Assembly: GCA_002315275.1 (NCBI GenBank)
Contig: DCGN01000067.1
Span: forward strand, 781-13,392
From: Clostridiales bacterium UBA1777
GTDB taxonomy: Bacteria > Bacillota > Clostridia > Oscillospirales > Oscillospiraceae
Direction of reading: 5' to 3'
DNA: 12,612 nt
Both the position numbers and the translations under genes were made by a program. Positions within the stretch are counted from its first letter, which is position 1. Each line of letters starts with the position of its first letter. The notes under the pieces are model-generated. The model saw nothing but the letters and a program-made list of their open reading frames with translations, was not told the origin of the DNA and searched no databases. Shown here piece by piece: positions 11,634-12,612 of the stretch.

Positions 11634-12612
11634 ATGGCGCTTGATCAGAATTATTTTGACTCAATACATATTGATGTAGTCAAGAAAAAATATTATAACG
11701 CAAATAAGGTCAATGCTGTATTTAACGACATAAAGGCTCAGGCTGTTTCCATGGCCGCGGATAATGAAGCCATGCGCGCAGAGCTTGCCGCTAAGAACGG
11801 CAAGGCATATGAGGTAGGGGATGCTATTATCTCCGCCGGGACTCTGGCTCGCAAGCTGACAGAGGACGCCAAGGCCGAGGCCGCCGCCATCGTTGAAGCA
11901 GCCGAAAAGCGATGCACCGCTCTCGAGGCGGAGGCCGCCGAGCGCTGTGCCGCTCTCGAGGCGGAGGCCGCCGAGCGCTGTGCCGCTCTCGAGAAGGAGA
12001 CCGCTGAACGCTGTACCGCTCTCGAGAAGGAGACGGAAAAGCGATGCGCTGACCTTGAGGCCGAGGCCGCCGAGCGCTGCGTTAAGCTCCCCGCCGTATC
12101 GACGGAAAACCGCGATCTGCTTGTCGCTAAGCTTGAGGCAACGTTTTCGAGAATGCGCGAGCAGCATCTGTCCTGCATTGAGACGATAAACGAGGATTGG
12201 CGCTCTCTCCTTTGCGATATTTACGCCGATGAGGAGACCTCGGAGGCTCCTGTGCCTGTCGCTTCCGTTGAGGAAGCTCCCGAAGAATCCGTTTTCGCAG
12301 AGCCCGAGCCTGTGGAGCCTTCTCCCGTTGAGGAGGAGTGCGCTGCAGAAGCGCCTGTCGAAGAAGAGACCGCCCCTGTCGCGGAGGATGCCGCCGAAGG
12401 TGCTCCCGCTGGCGAAGCGCTTCCCGCGCAGCCGGTTTTCTCTGAGGATGCAGCCCCCGAGATAGGGCTTGATGTTGATTACTCGATCATAGAGGATCTG
12501 TTCGGAAAGGCCGCTCCCGTTGAAGAAGAGCCCTCTGCCGAAATCCCTGCCGCGGAAGTTCCCGCAGCTGTCGATCCCTCAGAGCCCGAACCCGCCGCGG
12601 AAGAGCTTCCTG
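11634..12612 (+). CDS. DivIVA-like coiled-coil protein with hendecad repeats and acidic tail (runs off the right edge)
   Basis: Open from ATG 11634 (CGGAGAA at 11622-11628) to the window end: 326 codons, no stop seen. Residues 1-60 (FDSIHIDVVKKKYYNANKV) look like a divergent DivIVA-type N-terminal segment. Residues 61-90 (GDAIISAGTLARKLTEDAKA) match the DivIVA pattern of small residues before a long helix. Residues 92-152 are 11-residue repeats with one cysteine each. Residues 153-200 form another helical stretch with conserved-looking Trp and Cys. From about residue 203 the chain is a Glu/Pro/Ala/Val-rich acidic tail (PVEEE, EPEP) with a short non-repetitive island LDVDYSIIEDLFGKA. It is likely a cytoplasmic scaffold linked to division or envelope growth. 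The DivIVA link is moderate; a generic coiled-coil protein is the alternative. Confidence 0.7.
   Translation, partial: MALDQNYFDSIHIDVVKKKYYNANKVNAVFNDIKAQAVSMAADNEAMRAELAAKNGKAYEVGDAIISAGTLARKLTEDAKAEAAAIVEAAEKRCTALEAEAAERCAALEAEAAERCAALEKETAERCTALEKETEKRCADLEAEAAERCVKLPAVSTENRDLLVAKLEATFSRMREQHLSCIETINEDWRSLLCDIYADEETSEAPVPVASVEEAPEESVFAEPEPVEPSPVEEECAAEAPVEEETAPVAEDAAEGAPAGEALPAQPVFSEDAAPEIGLDVDYSIIEDLFGKAAPVEEEPSAEIPAAEVPAAVDPSEPEPAAEELP
11907..12089 (+). repeat. 33-bp tandem repeat encoding cysteine-containing hendecads
   Basis: Five units of 33 bases plus a partial sixth, consensus protein unit ERCAALEAEAA. Cysteines fall at residues 94, 105, 116, 127, 138 and 149, exactly 11 apart. 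Units at 11918-11950 and 11951-11983 are identical in DNA and the match continues about 10 bases further, showing a recent duplication. Later units differ mainly by KET for AEA. Confidence 0.93.

Noticed and set aside
11661..12178. Two long minus-strand open frames opposite the coiled-coil gene
   Set aside because: They mirror the 33-bp repeat and GC-rich codons of the plus-strand gene; their products are low-complexity Ser/Ala/Arg or Leu/Gly repeats with no recognisable domain.
1..12612. CRISPR array, tRNA or rRNA genes
   Set aside because: No regularly spaced direct repeats other than the in-frame 33-bp coding repeat, and no cloverleaf or ribosomal RNA signature was noticed on either strand.

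Overview
The window looks like part of a chromosome from a Gram-positive anaerobe of the Clostridia, perhaps a gut Oscillospiraceae-like species. This is inferred from an HPr with the regulatory Ser46, a BglG/MtlR-type PTS regulator, a VanY-like carboxypeptidase, a DivIVA-like protein, strong Shine-Dalgarno sites and an IS630-type transposase of the kind common in Bacillota. No marker gene fixes the taxonomy.

Region 1 (1-205) is the 3' end of an IS630-family transposase followed by a perfect hairpin. Region 2 (206-9466) is a nearly self-contained phosphotransferase (PTS) locus. A minus-strand PRD regulator is divergent from a rightward gene series. That series encodes EIIA, EIIB and EIIC of the galactitol type, a transaldolase-family aldolase, HPr, Enzyme I, an inositol-monophosphatase-family phosphatase and a Cof-type HAD phosphatase, and it ends at a clear intrinsic terminator. 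A very stable hairpin without a T-run splits the series between the aldolase and HPr. All phosphorelay steps from PEP to the imported substrate are encoded here, together with a regulator that itself carries EIIB-like and EIIA-like domains. No polyol dehydrogenase, sugar-phosphate kinase or isomerase is present. The simplest model is that a ketose-like or polyol substrate enters as a phosphate and is cleaved or rearranged by the aldolase, with the two phosphatases acting on phosphorylated intermediates. The substrate is unknown.

Region 3 (9467-9940) is a decayed spacer. It holds nested inverted repeats, a terminator-like hairpin, a 49-codon ORF of unknown status, and the first ~25 codons of an MBL-fold hydrolase gene on the minus strand. 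That fragment still has its ribosome binding site and a possible promoter, but its body is gone.

Region 4 (9941-12612) concerns the cell envelope. It has a membrane-anchored VanY-type D,D-carboxypeptidase, then, behind a near-consensus promoter, a two-gene unit. The first gene encodes a zinc-ribbon/transmembrane/coiled-coil/Ig-like protein. The second encodes a DivIVA-like coiled-coil protein with cysteine-bearing 11-residue repeats and a long acidic Pro/Ala/Glu tail; it runs off the right edge of the window.

The observations most worth a second look are the all-in-one PTS/aldolase/two-phosphatase operon, the cysteine hendecad repeat, the Ig-like zinc-ribbon partner protein, and the truncated MBL gene.
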